In this document: piece by piece, positions 51,655-63,734 of the stretch
How the letters are laid out: each line of letters begins with the position of its first letter
Position numbering within the stretch: the stretch's first letter is position 1
Notes under the pieces: generated by a model
What the model saw: only the letters and a program-made list of their open reading frames with translations
Told to the model about the DNA's origin: nothing
Databases searched by the model: none
NCBI RefSeq assembly: GCF_963966145.1
Contig: NC_091048.1
Span: 15,748,001 to 15,812,000 of the forward strand
Origin: Tenebrio molitor
Lineage: Eukaryota; Arthropoda; Insecta; Coleoptera; Tenebrionidae
Length of the DNA stretch: 64,000 bases
Direction of reading: 5' to 3'
Program-made: the position numbers and the translations under genes

Positions 51655-52505
51655 TTATCCCACCTCCACCCGACGGCACGGCAATTTTGCCGGAGTACAT
51701 ACACTATTACGGATATTACTATCAAGTAATAGTGCAGTGCTTATCAACATAATTACCGGCGTCTCGCCTCCGCATTTTGACTTTGTTGTGTATTATGTTC
51801 TGTGTCAATGTTAAGGAACTTCCTCACGATGTGACATGAGTATAATAATATACCTTTTTGAATTTCAACTACCAATTTGTTATCTAAATCCAGAATTTTT
51901 AAATTTTTAAAAAGAGATTGCGGTACTATTCCCGTTGCTGAAATTACAAGTGGTAAAATCGAAATTTTTCTAAACACCAAAGATTTCGCATAGCAACGGA
52001 GAGCTCTAAATATTTATTAATTTTTGTGTTATATGTCTGTGTTATATTATGTGAATTTGGAACAGCTATATCTAAAAGATATGCTTGCTTTTGTTGTTTA
52101 TTTAAAATTATAATGTCTGGTCTGTTATGCTTAATATGAATGTCAGTTAAAATTGTTCTATCAAAATATAACTTGTAACTGTCATTTTCCAAACAACTTT
52201 CTGGTGTATAACTATAATGTGGTTGTGTATTCTTTAATAAATTGAATTTAACAGCTAAATTCATGTGTATAATTTTAGCGAATATATCGTGACGTTTTTT
52301 ATATTCGCTTTGAGCCAAAACGGTGCAAGAAGAAATGATGTGTTCAATGGTTTCCCCTTCAGTTCCGCAAATCCTATATTTATCAATGATCGATTGTAAA
52401 CCGCATATGTGTTTTTTATAATTTCTTGTATTTATAACACGATCTTGTATTGCAAATATAAAACCCTCCGTCTCAGGGTGAATATTTGATTTCTTAAGCC
52501 ATATT
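51655..52505 (-). pseudogene. R4-like LINE C-terminal half (nuclease) and 3' UTR
   Basis: On the minus strand: WLKKSNIHPETEGFIFAIQD, a zinc-binding RICGTEGETIEHIISSC segment, DRTILTDIHIKHNRPDIIIL, NKQQKQAYLLDIAVPNSHNI with the PD...D restriction-like nuclease plan, TKINKYLELSVAMRNLW and the end NAEARRR. A 3' UTR of about 100 bp follows to 51655. The zinc motif and nuclease are what is missing from the chimera at 46000-48953. One frameshift near 51950. Confidence 0.8.
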
Positions 52506-52519
52506 ATTAGTTATTTATT

Positions 52520-53078
52520 ATACAAGACGATAAAATTTTATTTTATCTTCGAGAGCGGTTTAAGCCTCGAGGCCTAAGCCGAGAGGCTAATACGCTCGAG
52601 AAGATAATGGTGAATTTTATCGTCGTGTACAATACAAAATTTTATTCCATCCTCCATTACTTCGATTGAATTACTGAATTATTTTGATTATGACAATTAT
52701 AAACGTCAAAAAAATTCAACAATCAAAAAAACGTCAAAAACAGAAAAACAACAATGGATGTTAAACATTAATTATTTTATTTTTCTAGACGATAAAACTT
52801 CATTTTACCATGAAGAAAACAGTAGATAAAATACCATTTTATCGTTTAGGATGGAATAAAATATTATATTATATTTTATTTTATTTTATTGAGTTAGTGG
52901 GAAATGTCGAAAATCGGATAATTTATAGGTATATGTATAGGTATTAAATATACATACAACAACGTTTAGTAAAAAAAAATGTGTTAAAGATATTTTGTTA
53001 TAACGTTCATATTTACGGAAATAAATCACCCGTTCCATCCTTCATGCAGCAACATTTTTACCCTGCAATTATGCTCTA
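52520..53078. other. AT-rich stretch with small hairpins
   Basis: A hairpin at about 52524-52633 (GACGATAAAATTTTATTTTA with TTTTATCGTCGTGTAC) contains CGAGGCCTAAGCCGAGAGGC. A related segment (GACGATAAAACTTCATTTTA) follows at 52789-52845. No gene. Confidence 0.5.
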
Positions 53079-54215
53079 TAGTCCATTCATTTTAAATCTT
53101 GGGTAAAGTTGTAAACTCAAAACGCCGTAAATTACGAAAGCGGCAAGTTTTCATTGTGTGGGTACTGTAAAGTAGTAATCCCTCTGTTCACATAAAATTG
53201 GTACCACGTCGTACTTTCACCATCTTATCGACGAGCAAAAGAAAGAGACCTTAAAGTATCCGCAAATAAAAAAAAATTAAAACACATTTTGCGATCAGTG
53301 ACCAAAAAAATGTTAAGAGATTGTTGATTTTGTATTGGGAAATTTTGTATTTGAGAAATAAGATTACTAAATAAAGAAATAAGAGTAATTAATGAAGTAT
53401 CCATTACATGTATACTTTAAAGTAAATTAATAAATAAAATAATAAGATACTTACATAAACAAATAGAAAATTAATCGTTATCTGAATCAAATTCACTAGA
53501 TGATTCACCAGTATTGGCAACAAATATTACATATTGAGTAAAATTAACGCACTGAATTAACTTTACACAACAGAAGTTATTTCTTGAACGGTACAACTAA
53601 GACTGTAATTGTTTAGTGGCTTAGGGCCGGCCGGTCCTGTATTTTTAAAATTCGGGAAAACCCCATTATTATGTACTTTCTGTCTACGCTTGGGATGTCT
53701 TATTGTTACCTGCACCCGTCGTATAGATAAGGTAAGCAGAACATATTTATAGTACCTAAAAACAGATGTTTTACCGACGAATGCAAATGTATGTTAAATA
53801 ATGAGCCACCCAGAACACTCGATATTTGTCTCAAGAAAATCCGCGGATACATTTAACTATAAGAACGCAATGCCCTCAGAAATTTAATGTTTGGGATGGT
53901 ATTTTTAATAATCAAATTATTGGGCGATTTTAGTAGTAAATTTAAACACAAACATATTTCGACATTTTGATAAATATGAATAAAAATGTTTCTAATAACT
54001 TGACCATTTAACAAATGTTAAATTTAATCAATTTCTTAATGAAGTAGGTACTTACCTGAAATCACGCAAAAACTATTTTTCATGTTAAATTCCTATGGTC
54101 AGGTTTGGTAGTTGACACTCGGTATTGAACACAGTTTTAGATTCACTGAGTTTCGGACAAGTGTCAAAACAGGCAAGTTTTATTACTAAACCCAAGATTT
54201 AAAATGAATGGACTA
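53079..54215. mobile_element. Non-autonomous TIR element, TA target
   Basis: TAGTCCATTCATTTTAAATC left, complement of TAGTCCATTCATTTTAAATC right (followed by TTGGGT on both), flanked by TA. It is inserted in the left arm of the surrounding inverted repeat; the right arm (about 56120-56165) shows the site without the element. No coding capacity seen in 1.1 kb. Confidence 0.85.
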
Positions 54216-54289
54216 TAGTTCATATATTCTAGTGCATTTTGTATTGTTGGGTTAATTTAATACAATTTAAAATCTCCCAATCTCTCGCT

Positions 54290-55490
54290 GGACGAAGTAT
54301 ATCACTATTTATAAAAATTTGGCAAGAAGAGATATTCCCAGGAGATTGGAAGATAAGAGTAATAATAATAATTAACTAAATAATAGGTAAAATCGACAAA
54401 GACCTAATGAAAGAACAACATGACTTTAGAACAGGATGCTCCTGCATAGACCTAATCAACACACTGGGAATTGTCACAGAACAGTCAACAAAATATCACT
54501 CCACATCCTATTCATAGATTTTGAAAAAACTTTCGATTCGGTTAACAGAGAAAATATCTGGACAGTACTGAAGAACAGGGGAATACCACAGAAAATAATA
54601 AACTTGATTACGGAAGGCTACAGTAATTAGAATTACCTACAGAAGCGTAGTGCAGCATGCCGGCAGATTATCCAGTGAATTTGAAACAGAAACAGGCGTC
54701 AAGCAAGGATGTATCCTGTCGCCGCTCCTTTTTACGATACTACCTATTACACGATGTAATGAAAATAACAACGAGGAACACAAGAAGAAGTATAAGGTGG
54801 GATCTGTTGGAAAGCCTGGAAGACTGCTGTAGCATAACAGACAACATTTGCAGAAGAAACTAAGAACACTAGAAGAAGCAGCCACCAAAATAGTAAATAG
54901 GTCTGAAAATTAACAAAGAAAAAACAAAAATAATGTGCATAAACGAAGAGAAAAATAAACCTTTGAAGTTAAGAGAAGAAACCATCGAAGAAGTAGACGA
55001 ATTTACTTACCTGGGCAGCATTATAGCAAAGAAGAATGGAACAACAAAAGATGCAGAAAAAAGAATAAACAAAGTAAGAAGCGCTTTTGGAAGATTGAAC
55101 AAGATATGGCGCTCCAATATTTTACCGGTTAAGACGAAACTGATAGTGTTCAAAGCAATGGTTAAACCGGTGGTCCTGTATGGGTCACAGTCGTGGTCGG
55201 TTACAATCCCGAGTGGAACAAACTACAGGTTTTCGTCAACAGATCAATACTAAAGATCTGGTGGCCCGCAATCATTTCCAACCAAGAACTATGGACACGA
55301 ACTGAAGAAGACCAATAGAAATATGGATCAGAAGAAGAAAGTAGAAATGGCTAGGACACACTTTACGAAAAAAAGAAGAAGAAATCCCCAAAAAGCGCTC
55401 AAATGGAACCCCGAAGGAACAAGAAAATCAGGTAGACCAAAAGAGACATGGACAATCGGAGGCGAAAGAATCATTCAATCAAATGGGATA
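54290..55490 (+). pseudogene. LINE RT fragments (craniofacial-type/RTE- or I-like), decayed
   Basis: Pieces in several frames: IFPGDWKIRV, LHILFIDFEKTFDSVNRENI, WTVLKNRGIPQKIINLI, then LSSEFETETGVKQGCILSPL, KINKEKTKIMCINEEKNKPL, VDEFTYLGSIIAKKNGTTKD and VKPVVLYGSQSW. The RT block carrying the YADD box is lost. It is old: many frameshifts and stops. Confidence 0.75.
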
Positions 55491-55492
55491 TA

Positions 55493-55983
55493 CAGGGTGA
55501 TTCTGAAATAGGTTTGGAAAAAAATGTACAGTATCCTTGACACAAAAGAATTCTGCGTAAATGACTTTTGGAAGTGAAATCAAAAGGATGGAAATTACCC
55601 TATATCCTTGTATTTTCAACGCCTATGAATAAGGAAAATTTGTCCGAATTTGTTCATTTCATTAACAACCATGGTTCCAGCAACTCCACAATAAAGTCGT
55701 AGGTGCAAGCACACTGCTTTGTAAATGTTTCTATGGAAATGATCGAGAGGAGTAAGGTGTCGTTTGTGACTGACGGGCACCTTTGAGTATTATTGTTGCT
55801 AAACTACCAAGATAATCAGGTAATCACCTTTAACTCAGCAGCGTACTAGGAATTTTGACCAAATTTTCAATCATTTGTATCTCTTAAACGAAAAAACTTT
55901 TATAAGAAAATTTTTTTGTCTATGACTTCTCATCATCACCAATTACCGTTTTTTTTTCCCAAACTTATTTTAGAATCATCCTG
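55493..55983. mobile_element. Complete CAGGG-terminus MITE (491 bp)
   Basis: CAGGGTGATTCTGAAATAGG left; the right end is the complement of CAGGATGATTCTAAAATAAG; TA on both sides. The interior matches 23820-24252, the LINE-bearing copy of the same family. Confidence 0.9.
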
Positions 55984-56165
55984 TATAGGAAAGAAAGACA
56001 AAAGTGGAAGCAATTCGTTACTACCCTATGTCTCAAGAGGGAATAATGGGATATACCAGCGAGAGATTGGGAGATTTTAAATTGTAGGCTTGTAACAAAA
56101 CACTACAAAAAGCACTAGAATACATTAATTAGAACATCATTTCAGGGCAAAAATGTTACTGCTTG

Positions 56166-59100
56166 AACGATATATTTCAAATTTTACGTGCGCTAGGTAC
56201 CTACTACTTTCTCTATGTAGAATTTAGTGATTTTTATGACAACCAATCTCTCGCTGGACAAACTATACTACTACACTACTACTAGGTTTGATTAACGTCT
56301 TACATTTTTTTTTGTTTTCTGAAAAGTAGTGATCTTTTTCAAAAAACATAATATAGTCGTAGATATAAACTATATAATATCATGCACCAAAATTATCATG
56401 TCCAATTTCTTGAAGAAAAAATATTTTTGTGTACCGACAAAGTAGGTACGGCTTTTAGAGAATTATTGATCCAACAATAAGTTTGTTGTCTCAGAATAGT
56501 ATTTGTTTTTTATTTTTCTTCAAAATGGAACGAAACATCAAATTATTTTTTTAACTTGTTCATTTATCTATCATAACAAATGCTAACAGGACAATAATTT
56601 ATGTAACGTGCAATATTAAAACTTGAATAACGACAGATAGATATGTTATACAAGAACTGTGCCAAATTTAATTTAAAATAGTCATACCTATGTATTGCAA
56701 AACATTACAAAATTGCTGTTAGTAGTATATTTGTTTCTCCATGAATTGGAAAAGAATATTTTTAATATGATGATCAAAATATTACTAGCGTATCTGAATC
56801 ATTTAAAAGAAGCTTCACCTTTAAAATTACTGAGGAATTGAATATATGATTTTCGTTATTTTGTAATTCTCATTCATTCTTTGATTTCTTTGTATTCCAT
56901 TCTTTTGGTACTGAGAAGAAAATCTTTAAAAATGGCAAACCACAATACCAATACGTCACTTAATGTTCAATAAACTGAGAATAAATGAAAGCAAATATAG
57001 TATCTATCAATAAAGCACCGCGAAAGACAAATAAATGTGTAAAGTTTTAAAAATACTTATAAATTTAGCCCACCTTGGGGAATATCTTTTTACGAATCTT
57101 ACAATAGTAACGTGCATTGAGATTTGAGAGGAAATAATATTTTGTGTAAAGTTAAACTAGACGTGATTTATTAAACCATTTATATTTTAGTGAGGAGAAT
57201 AAAAATTCTATTAATATCTTCACTGCACTATAAAAGCTTTATATCACTTTTCTTTGACATATTTACACATTTGCTACAAAACAGAAACGTAGAATTTATT
57301 AATAAAATATAAATGTAAAAGAAGTCACATATATTAATTTTCTAAATTTACAGAGAACAACATCTCCACTTCTACAGAAAAAGAACGAAATACACTCTTC
57401 TTGTTACACATGTTTTTTTCATATTGAAGAACTGAAAAATATTTAAAAAATTGAAATAGCTCAGTTTTTATCTATTCATTTATTTATTATTTGAAAACTG
57501 AAACAAATTTTTACGTTGACTCACAGAATTAACTACAAGGTGAGAGGCCCTAAAAATAACCGTAGGTATTTGAAGTTGTTTTAAGATAATGAAACAAATT
57601 TCTCAGTGAAATTGTAAAATCAATAAATAAACCAAGTTAGATTTATGAGTTCTAAATATGTTTAGGTACATACCCATTTAACCATCATAGAAGTAGAGAT
57701 TTTTTTTAATTAAAAACCTTACACTTTATGATCTTTGATATAAGTAATTTATTTTCACTGTCAGGAATATGAACGAAAAGTGTTCGCGAAAAGTAGTAAA
57801 TTGGATTGAAAGACGAAAAGCTCGTTGATAAATTAATCTTGTTAGACTCGGATCTAATTGTAAGTGGTTTCAGTTCGATCCAAGGTTTCGTCGACCTTAA
57901 TAATTGGTTTTGTTTAATGTTTCAAAAGATTTCAACAAATGCATGAAAAATCATCATTAAAATACTGACTATCAGTCAGTCAGATGTAATATACAGTTAT
58001 GAACTGACAGAAAATGATCGATTAGGTACCTATTCATTATACACAACACTCGCAGTATATTCTCGTACGTCGGTATGTATCGCTTTCCTTTTTGGCAAAA
58101 GGAAAAGCACGTGCTTCAAATTGAAATTGATGTTTTAATAAACAGACCAGTTCTGAAAACATCAAATCGATTTCGACTTAATTAAGCTCCCAAACCGATT
58201 TGAAACATATGTAAAAGTACACCGTGAAATACAAGCACGGGCTCATAGTTATTTATTATGCAACCCACATCTTGGTCGCTCTTAAAAAAAATTACGCAAT
58301 GTCCATAATGTATTTTGACGAGGTGTGTACATTATCATCTGTAGTAGAAAATAAACATAACACAGAAATATTCAACATATGCTGATTTTTGGCTGTCAAT
58401 ATTTATAAAATGTTTAAAGATGTGTACCTGCTTGCAGCTGCTTTATTGTTACAGTGTTAGACTACTTATATATGTAATTGTTTTAGTAAAAAGTTAGTAC
58501 TTATGATGTATGTAAAATTATGTGGTGAATATTCTTACTTCAGCGTAATTCCTTGGAATTCTTTCGTTTCTTCTTTGTCCATTGCTGGAATTGGAACTAG
58601 TACGCTTCTTGTAGTGAGATCCACCAGTGAACATCATTTTGTAAAGCTGTTATATCGTCTTTTTCAATCTTCGATTATCACATACTTTTGTCTTGAATGT
58701 TTTTGTACTATTCGTCATGTTAAAAAAACAAAATTTTCCGAAACGAGCTACTTTTTAAGAATAATTAGACGCTGTATCACTTTATAAAAATAAACTGTTA
58801 GTCACATATTTCTAAAATATTAAACTGTAACCGGTACAAACACTTCATTTTACAACAGTTTACAAATAAATGCAATAACTAATTAGTTATTTGATACATA
58901 GAATTCGTTTTATTACAAACACATTCTTAGGAAAATATTTTGGGTTCAGTGGGAACAAAACCATTTATTTTAAACACAATACATAACAAAGAAAAACACA
59001 GTCTTTCAGTTGTTATTATAAAAGTATAATTTTGCATTTAAGTTAAGCCGAACTTTGCAAATTTTATGAGAAGTAACTTAGTTTCACCATTTAGCTAGTT

Positions 59101-59390
59101 CATTTTGACTCAAGTATGCGCTATATGTTTACACCAAGACGTCGTGGCAAGCTTTTTATTTTTAGACAACTTGGGTTTAATTTAACATTGGTACAAGATT
59201 ACACTACAAATCGCATATTAATTTTCTGTCAGTGGCAATATTAGAATATAATTCATAAACTCCAATGTACATGAACCGCATTTAATTGTTTCAAAGGAAC
59301 CTCTAAAAATCACCTCATTCCATCAAATTTTTGAACTGCAATTCAAATTTCGCGCCATGATTACAACAAGTCGGTAAAGTCGCAGTTTAC
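56166..59390. other. Quiet AT-rich intergenic region upstream of RpL37
   Basis: 3.2 kb without repeat arms or recognisable coding. The ORF 58503-58787 shows no domain. On the minus strand 58655-58530 reads MMFTGGSHYKKRTSSNSSNG then QRRNERIPRNYAEVRIFTT and a stop; without a convincing acceptor I cannot call it a gene. Remote regulatory sequence or UTR of a neighbouring gene is possible. Confidence 0.5.
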
Positions 59391-59392
59391 AT

Positions 59393-59418
59393 CTCTTTTA
59401 GTTTTTCAAGTCGCGAAG
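59393..59418 (+). promoter_or_regulatory. TOP-like start of RpL37 mRNA
   Basis: CTCTTTTAGTTTTTCAAG just ahead of the start codon has the pyrimidine-rich start (TCT/TOP type) typical of ribosomal protein genes. The exact start site is inferred. Confidence 0.45.
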
Positions 59419-59971
59419 ATGGTAGGTGAACAAATATTAAATGCTTAAATTTCCTCAAATATCTCAGTCATCTGTGCTGAAAGTGGTGTAAATTTAAATG
59501 TCATGTAGAGCTGAATTACAATGAAGTAGTTTCCTTGTTGTATTTATTTAATTTTTGGCAAATCGAATAAAGTTAGGTTATATTAGTGACAACATCAATC
59601 CGTGTAATGTGAAAATGTTTCAATAATGTGTTCGTTTTTATTTTAGACGAAAGGTACTTCGAGTTTTGGTAAACGTCGTAATAAGACACATACTTTGTGT
59701 CGAAGATGTGGTAGGTCCTCGTACCACATTCAAAAAAAGCAATGTGCTCAATGTGGATATCCTGCTGCTAAATTACGCTCATGTAAGTGTGCTTTAGCCA
59801 AATTCTCGTATATATTAAATAAGTAATGCATTTGTAGACAACTGGTCTGTAAAAGCCAAAAGGAGGAAGACCACTGGAACTGGCCGACTCCGCCATCTGA
59901 AAATTGTACGCAGACGTTTCCGCAATGGTTTTCGTGAAGGTGGAAAACCAGCACCTAAGAAGTCAACGTAG
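59419..59971 (+). CDS. RpL37: 60S ribosomal protein eL37
   Basis: Three exons, 59419-59421 (only the ATG), 59647-59782 and 59838-59971, with GT/AG borders, encode 90 aa. The sequence starts MTKGTSSFGKRRNKTHTLCR; zinc ligands Cys19, Cys22, Cys34 and Cys37 are present; the second half has YNWSVKAKRRKTTGTGRLRH and RRRFRNGFREGG. Length and order match the eL37 family exactly. It binds 5.8S/28S rRNA in the large subunit near the exit tunnel. The one-codon first exon is a common ribosomal protein arrangement. A polyadenylation AATAAA lies at 59990-59995. It is convergent with NF-YB, 214 bp between stop codons. The minus ORF at 59748-59954 is its shadow. Confidence 0.98.
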
Positions 59972-60184
59972 TTGTTATGGTTTGTGACAAATAAAATTGT
60001 ATAAAAAAAACGGTGATTTTAATTTGATCAGTCCTAACCTGATTAAAAAAAAAATGGATATATTTTTTTCAATATATTTTTGTAGTAAAAATATATGTTG
60101 TAATAAATATATACACAACTATAATACACAAATTAAATGGGCAGAAAATTGGTTACATCAGCTTAACAATAAAAGTGCAGAAAA

Positions 60185-61076
60185 CTAGTTTATTTGAAAC
60201 TGGTGGATATTAGTGTCTTGATATGTATAAATGACCGTCTCTGTGCCCCCTGGTTCAGCTGCAATAATATTTCTTGTGACTGTTGCGTCTGAAAAAATAT
60301 CACCATTACTCATTTTTACACACTAGAAAAAATTTTAATAAGCATAAAAGATGTTTAGTAGTGATATAAGTAGCCTTACTGTAAGTCTCTTCAGATGCTT
60401 CTTCAAAGGCAAGTTCGCTTGGTTGCAAATTCTTATCACTTTTAGCAGCCTAAAAATATGTGAAGTAAAATTTACATTTCTTTATGCATAAAAGTCAGTC
60501 ACCTCTCTGTACTTCAAAAGATAGATTTTAAGTGGTTCAACATAATTGTCAAAACCTAGTGAACTCATTGCATACAAAATATCTTCACCATTTATAGTTT
60601 TCCGCTTTTCCATGTAACAGCGATCACTAGCCTCACTTGTGATGAAACTAATAAATTCAGAGACACATTCTTGAACACATTCTCGGGCATCTTTGGCAAT
60701 CTGTAATTGATCAAAGGAGAGGAGCATAATTCCAAATTAAAAAGCAATCAAAATGTCATAGGGCATAAATTCGTACTTTATTATTTACCTTTCCCGTTTC
60801 GGGGATTGCTTTTTTCATTATTTTCGCTACATTTGCGATAGGGAGGAATCTATCTTGTTCTCGAAGAGGGGTTCCCATTTTATCAATTGGATCATGATTT
60901 GAGTCATCAGTATTTTCTGCTGTTAGCTGTTCTGCTTCATCTGTAAAGTTTTGTTTACTTTGAATCCAATCTAACTCTAACTAAACCTTACCATCCATTT
61001 CTTCTACTTGCACCATATATTGGTCTGTTAAGGCAAAAGTGTGAGTAATATCATCAGATAATTCTGTTTTTTCCAT
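60185..61076 (-). CDS. NF-YB: Nuclear transcription factor Y subunit beta
   Basis: Five exons (61076-60992, 60940-60789, 60700-60503, 60449-60380, 60288-60185), all with GT/AG borders and in phase, give 202 aa. After an acidic lead (MEKTELSDDITHTFALTDQY) comes the histone-fold domain: QDRFLPIANVAKIMKKAIPE, then IAKDARECVQECVSEFISFI, SEASDRCYMEKRKTINGEDI and LGFDNYVEPLKIYLLKYRE. This is the conserved NF-YB core that pairs with NF-YC and, with NF-YA, binds CCAAT boxes. The tail is rich in acidic and polar residues (LQPSELAFEEASEETY). No defect seen. The ORF 60482-60727 is exon 3 read through into introns. Confidence 0.97.
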
Positions 61077-61755
61077 GGCAATAGTGATATTCACACCACT
61101 CAAGAAAAAAATATGTACGAGTCAAAACAATTCGAAATAGTTAATTAACAAACAACTTGTATTTAAATTTCAGTTTGCATTTAGATACGTATTAAAATAA
61201 TTTCCCCACACTTTTAATCACATCTACTGACAGTTATGGATGGAGGTATATTTGTTGTTATTGATTTAGTTACTTACAAACAACACTCTACGATGAAATT
61301 TCCCTAGATCCTAGATCCGTCAAATAAAAATAACAGGGTGCGTTCAGAAATCGTACCCAGGTGCACCTAGGTCGCCATGCGCCGTTCGTAAATTGCCGGT
61401 AATGCAGACCATGACCAACTTCATTCATATTCGCTTCGCTTCTACCGAGTGACTATAAATGATTGAAAATTATTTTGTTATGTTGGTAACACATTTGAAA
61501 TCTTTAGTTGGCGACATCGTTGGCATGACACACGTAATTTTTAAAATTGAAACAAACGTCAAAAAAATCTAAATCGACAATGTACTTCGTGACTTAACCT
61601 AACCTAAATAGAAATGACTGACAGATAATGCACGACAAGACTTGCACTACCAACTGCATCAGTGTTGCCAATCCACTATTTTCTTTCAATCATTTATAGT
61701 CACTCGGTATATGGCCGTCTCAATTTTGAATTTTACATGCAATCAAATGTTCCCG
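61077..61755. other. NF-YB upstream region and unassigned sequence
   Basis: Contains the presumptive NF-YB promoter. A GC-richer segment at 61336-61410 (GGGTGCGTTCAGAAATCGTA, CCAGGTGCACCTAGGTCGCC) looks like a transposon end but no partner was found. A CACTCGGTA/TACCGAGTG pair at 61444 and 61700 is inverted (short). Confidence 0.4.
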
Positions 61756-62870
61756 TTTGATGGACCATGGCCTACTAAATCTGAACTGCGCTGCGCTTAT
61801 TACGGCCGTAACAAAGCTCGGATTTTCAATGGAGCAATTGATTCCGCTAACCTCAAAAAATTCACCCTTAACCAACTCCATCTGTTAGCGAAATAGAAAA
61901 GAAAAATGTAATTTGAATTGAAATTATCCAATCACAATCACGTAACGTGTTTATTTTGTTAGGTTAACACTTTCTATTTTGTCATTTTGACGCGAAATAA
62001 ATTTTCACGAATACGTTTCATGAACGTAAGAATACCTAATAATTACAATGATCAAATTATGAAACATAATATTTATATATAGAATGGAATTGCAAAATCT
62101 GAAAATGGATAGAGCACAGTAGAAAAATTAAAAGTAAAACTATCTATCAGCAGGAAGACAATACCTTTCTCGTAAGTTTATAATTTTAGAACCTTCCTAC
62201 TTGTGAGTTTATTCTGAATGGATTTCGTTTTTATGTAATCTGGTTTTTTTTATAAACATGTTTAAAATTGGTTTCATTACTAATTGGATAATAACTTTAC
62301 AAATTTTATCTTTGTGTTTATCACAGGTAAATATGGAATTCTGTATTAAATGTGGATGCAAAGTAGTAACCAGTGGTTGACAAGGATTTTTGGGAATTAA
62401 ATATGATAAAACTTGTGTGGCAATATTAGCCAAGTCTTTTAAAAGCCCCACAAATTTACAGACCCCACGGTCTTGAAGCCAAACTAATCGTAACAAGGGT
62501 CCTGGAGTTGCTGTAGATAATAAAGAAGAAACATGTATTACAGTGAAATGTTTCATTTAGTTTTTTTTTATAATTTTATCAATTTTGGATTTGGTTTCGA
62601 GGTTGCTGGGAATTTGAAAATAACTGTTGTTATTTTCTCCACATGCAACGCACTATTTTCCCATGTTAGTACTTCAACCTTGATGAAATTCAAGGAAATT
62701 TAAATTATTGTGGCAATTTAGTTGATTTGTAGTTTAATATCTTTAAAGAGATGGCGCTAGTTAAGGGTAGATTTTTTGAGGTTAGCCGAATCAATCATTC
62801 AGCTAGTTTGTTACGGCCGTAATAAGCGCAGCGCAGTTCAGATTTAGTAGGCCATGGATGGACATCTACT
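61756..62870. mobile_element. TIR element carrying a transposase-like fragment
   Basis: CCATGGCCTACTAAATCTGA then ACTGCGCTGCGCTTATTACG (61764 on) is repeated inverted at 62815-62860. The arms extend with lower identity to about 61885 and 62750. Between them is a minus-strand ORF related to the tandem copies at 63085-64000. No target duplication could be identified. Confidence 0.7.
62209..62556 (-). pseudogene. Probable P-like/THAP9-type transposase C-terminal fragment, copy 1
   Basis: 115 aa: SSLLSTATPGPLLRLVWLQD, RGVCKFVGLLKDLANIATQV, HPHLIQNSIFTCDKHKDKIC, KVIIQLVMKPILN. It aligns along its whole length with 63085-63480 (PGPLLRL..LQDRG; ANIAQ.LL..L; LFQNSVFSC..HK..VCK.II). The first cysteine pair of copy 2 (CDEC) is lost here. 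The start Met is arbitrary. The family call is tentative: a C..C box followed by L..L.DRG.L.YP is a pattern I associate with P-element/THAP9 relatives. Confidence 0.4.
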
Positions 62871-63084
62871 AGCGACCTCCACTCAACAAATAACCAAACT
62901 ACAAATTATGAATTTGACATTAACATCTACATTAACATCAAGGTCAATGACCTCATTTTTATGTTATTACTGCCCATTTAACGAAAACACGAAGACGAAA
63001 ATGTTTGGTTTAATTTAACTAGGTACCTAGATGACAACACTAACAAAACACATTTTTAAAGGTAAGAGCAAAATTTATAACCAT

Positions 63085-63730
63085 TTATAACTTCAACACT
63101 TTTCGGCTCAGTGGTTTACTGTTTAAGCTCAGAGTCTTCAAAGAATCCGTTTTTTCTACACAAATATTATTGAGGACTGGTTTCACAGCCGTTTTAATAA
63201 TAATCTTGCAGACTGCAGCTTTGTGTTGTGAACAGGAAAACACAGAATTTTGAAAGAGGTGATCATATAGCAAGTCATGCAACTGAAGACATGGTTTCTC
63301 ATACTGTAAAAATGGTAACAGTTTTTGTGCTATATTTGCAATTCTTTGAATAATGCCCACAAATGCATTATTGGGATATATCAATCGACCCCGATCTTGA
63401 AGGGCTATTAATCTTAATAATGGTCCTGGTATGGTGGTAGATAAGAGTGGAACAAGACATTCATCACAGTGAAATTGATCTTCTAACTTCTTATGTATCC
63501 TGAGAGAAATGCTACTGATGCAGAAAAAATATTACTTGCAGGTGTAATATTTTGGCTGAGACTGTGTATGCTGGTTCTAACATCAATAAGCAATATTAGT
63601 TCTTCAATATTTGTAGTCACACATTCTCCGTAAGTTTTAGAAGGAATCTTTGCTTGACTAATGAAATTAATGTTTTGAGCAGTATTTGCTGATGAAGATG
63701 CTTTTACAATTCCACAATGAAGAATTTGTT
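63085..63730 (-). pseudogene. Probable P-like/THAP9-type transposase C-terminal region, copy 2
   Basis: The minus strand reads QNINFISQAKIPSKTYGECV, NIEELILLIDVRTSIHSLSQ and ASNIFSASVAFLS; then, after a 1-base shift near 63500, IHKKLEDQFHCDECLVPLLS, TTIPGPLLRLIALQDRGRLI, YPNNAFVGIIQRIANIAQKL, LFQNSVFSCSQHKAAVCKII and a stop at 63087-63085. This is the longest copy. One frameshift only. Confidence 0.45.
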
Positions 63731-63734
63731 TAAT

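Larger units (their letters stand above)
53040..56165. repeat. Inverted repeat pair enclosing LINE fragment
   Basis: Left arm 53040-53076 plus 54216-54306 (GCAACATTTTTACCCTGCAA, TATTCTAGTGCATTTTGTA, AATCTCCCAATCTCTCGCTG) and right arm 56055-56165 in inverse orientation. They enclose an RT fragment and a MITE, so this may be a composite structure. Confidence 0.75.

Noticed and set aside
58503..58787. 94-aa ORF in the quiet region, and a basic minus-strand tail (58655-58530).
   Set aside because: No domain, no splice signal strong enough, and no similarity to neighbours; left as unassigned.
59748..59954. 68-aa minus-strand ORF.
   Set aside because: Antisense shadow of RpL37 exons 2-3, including an intron.
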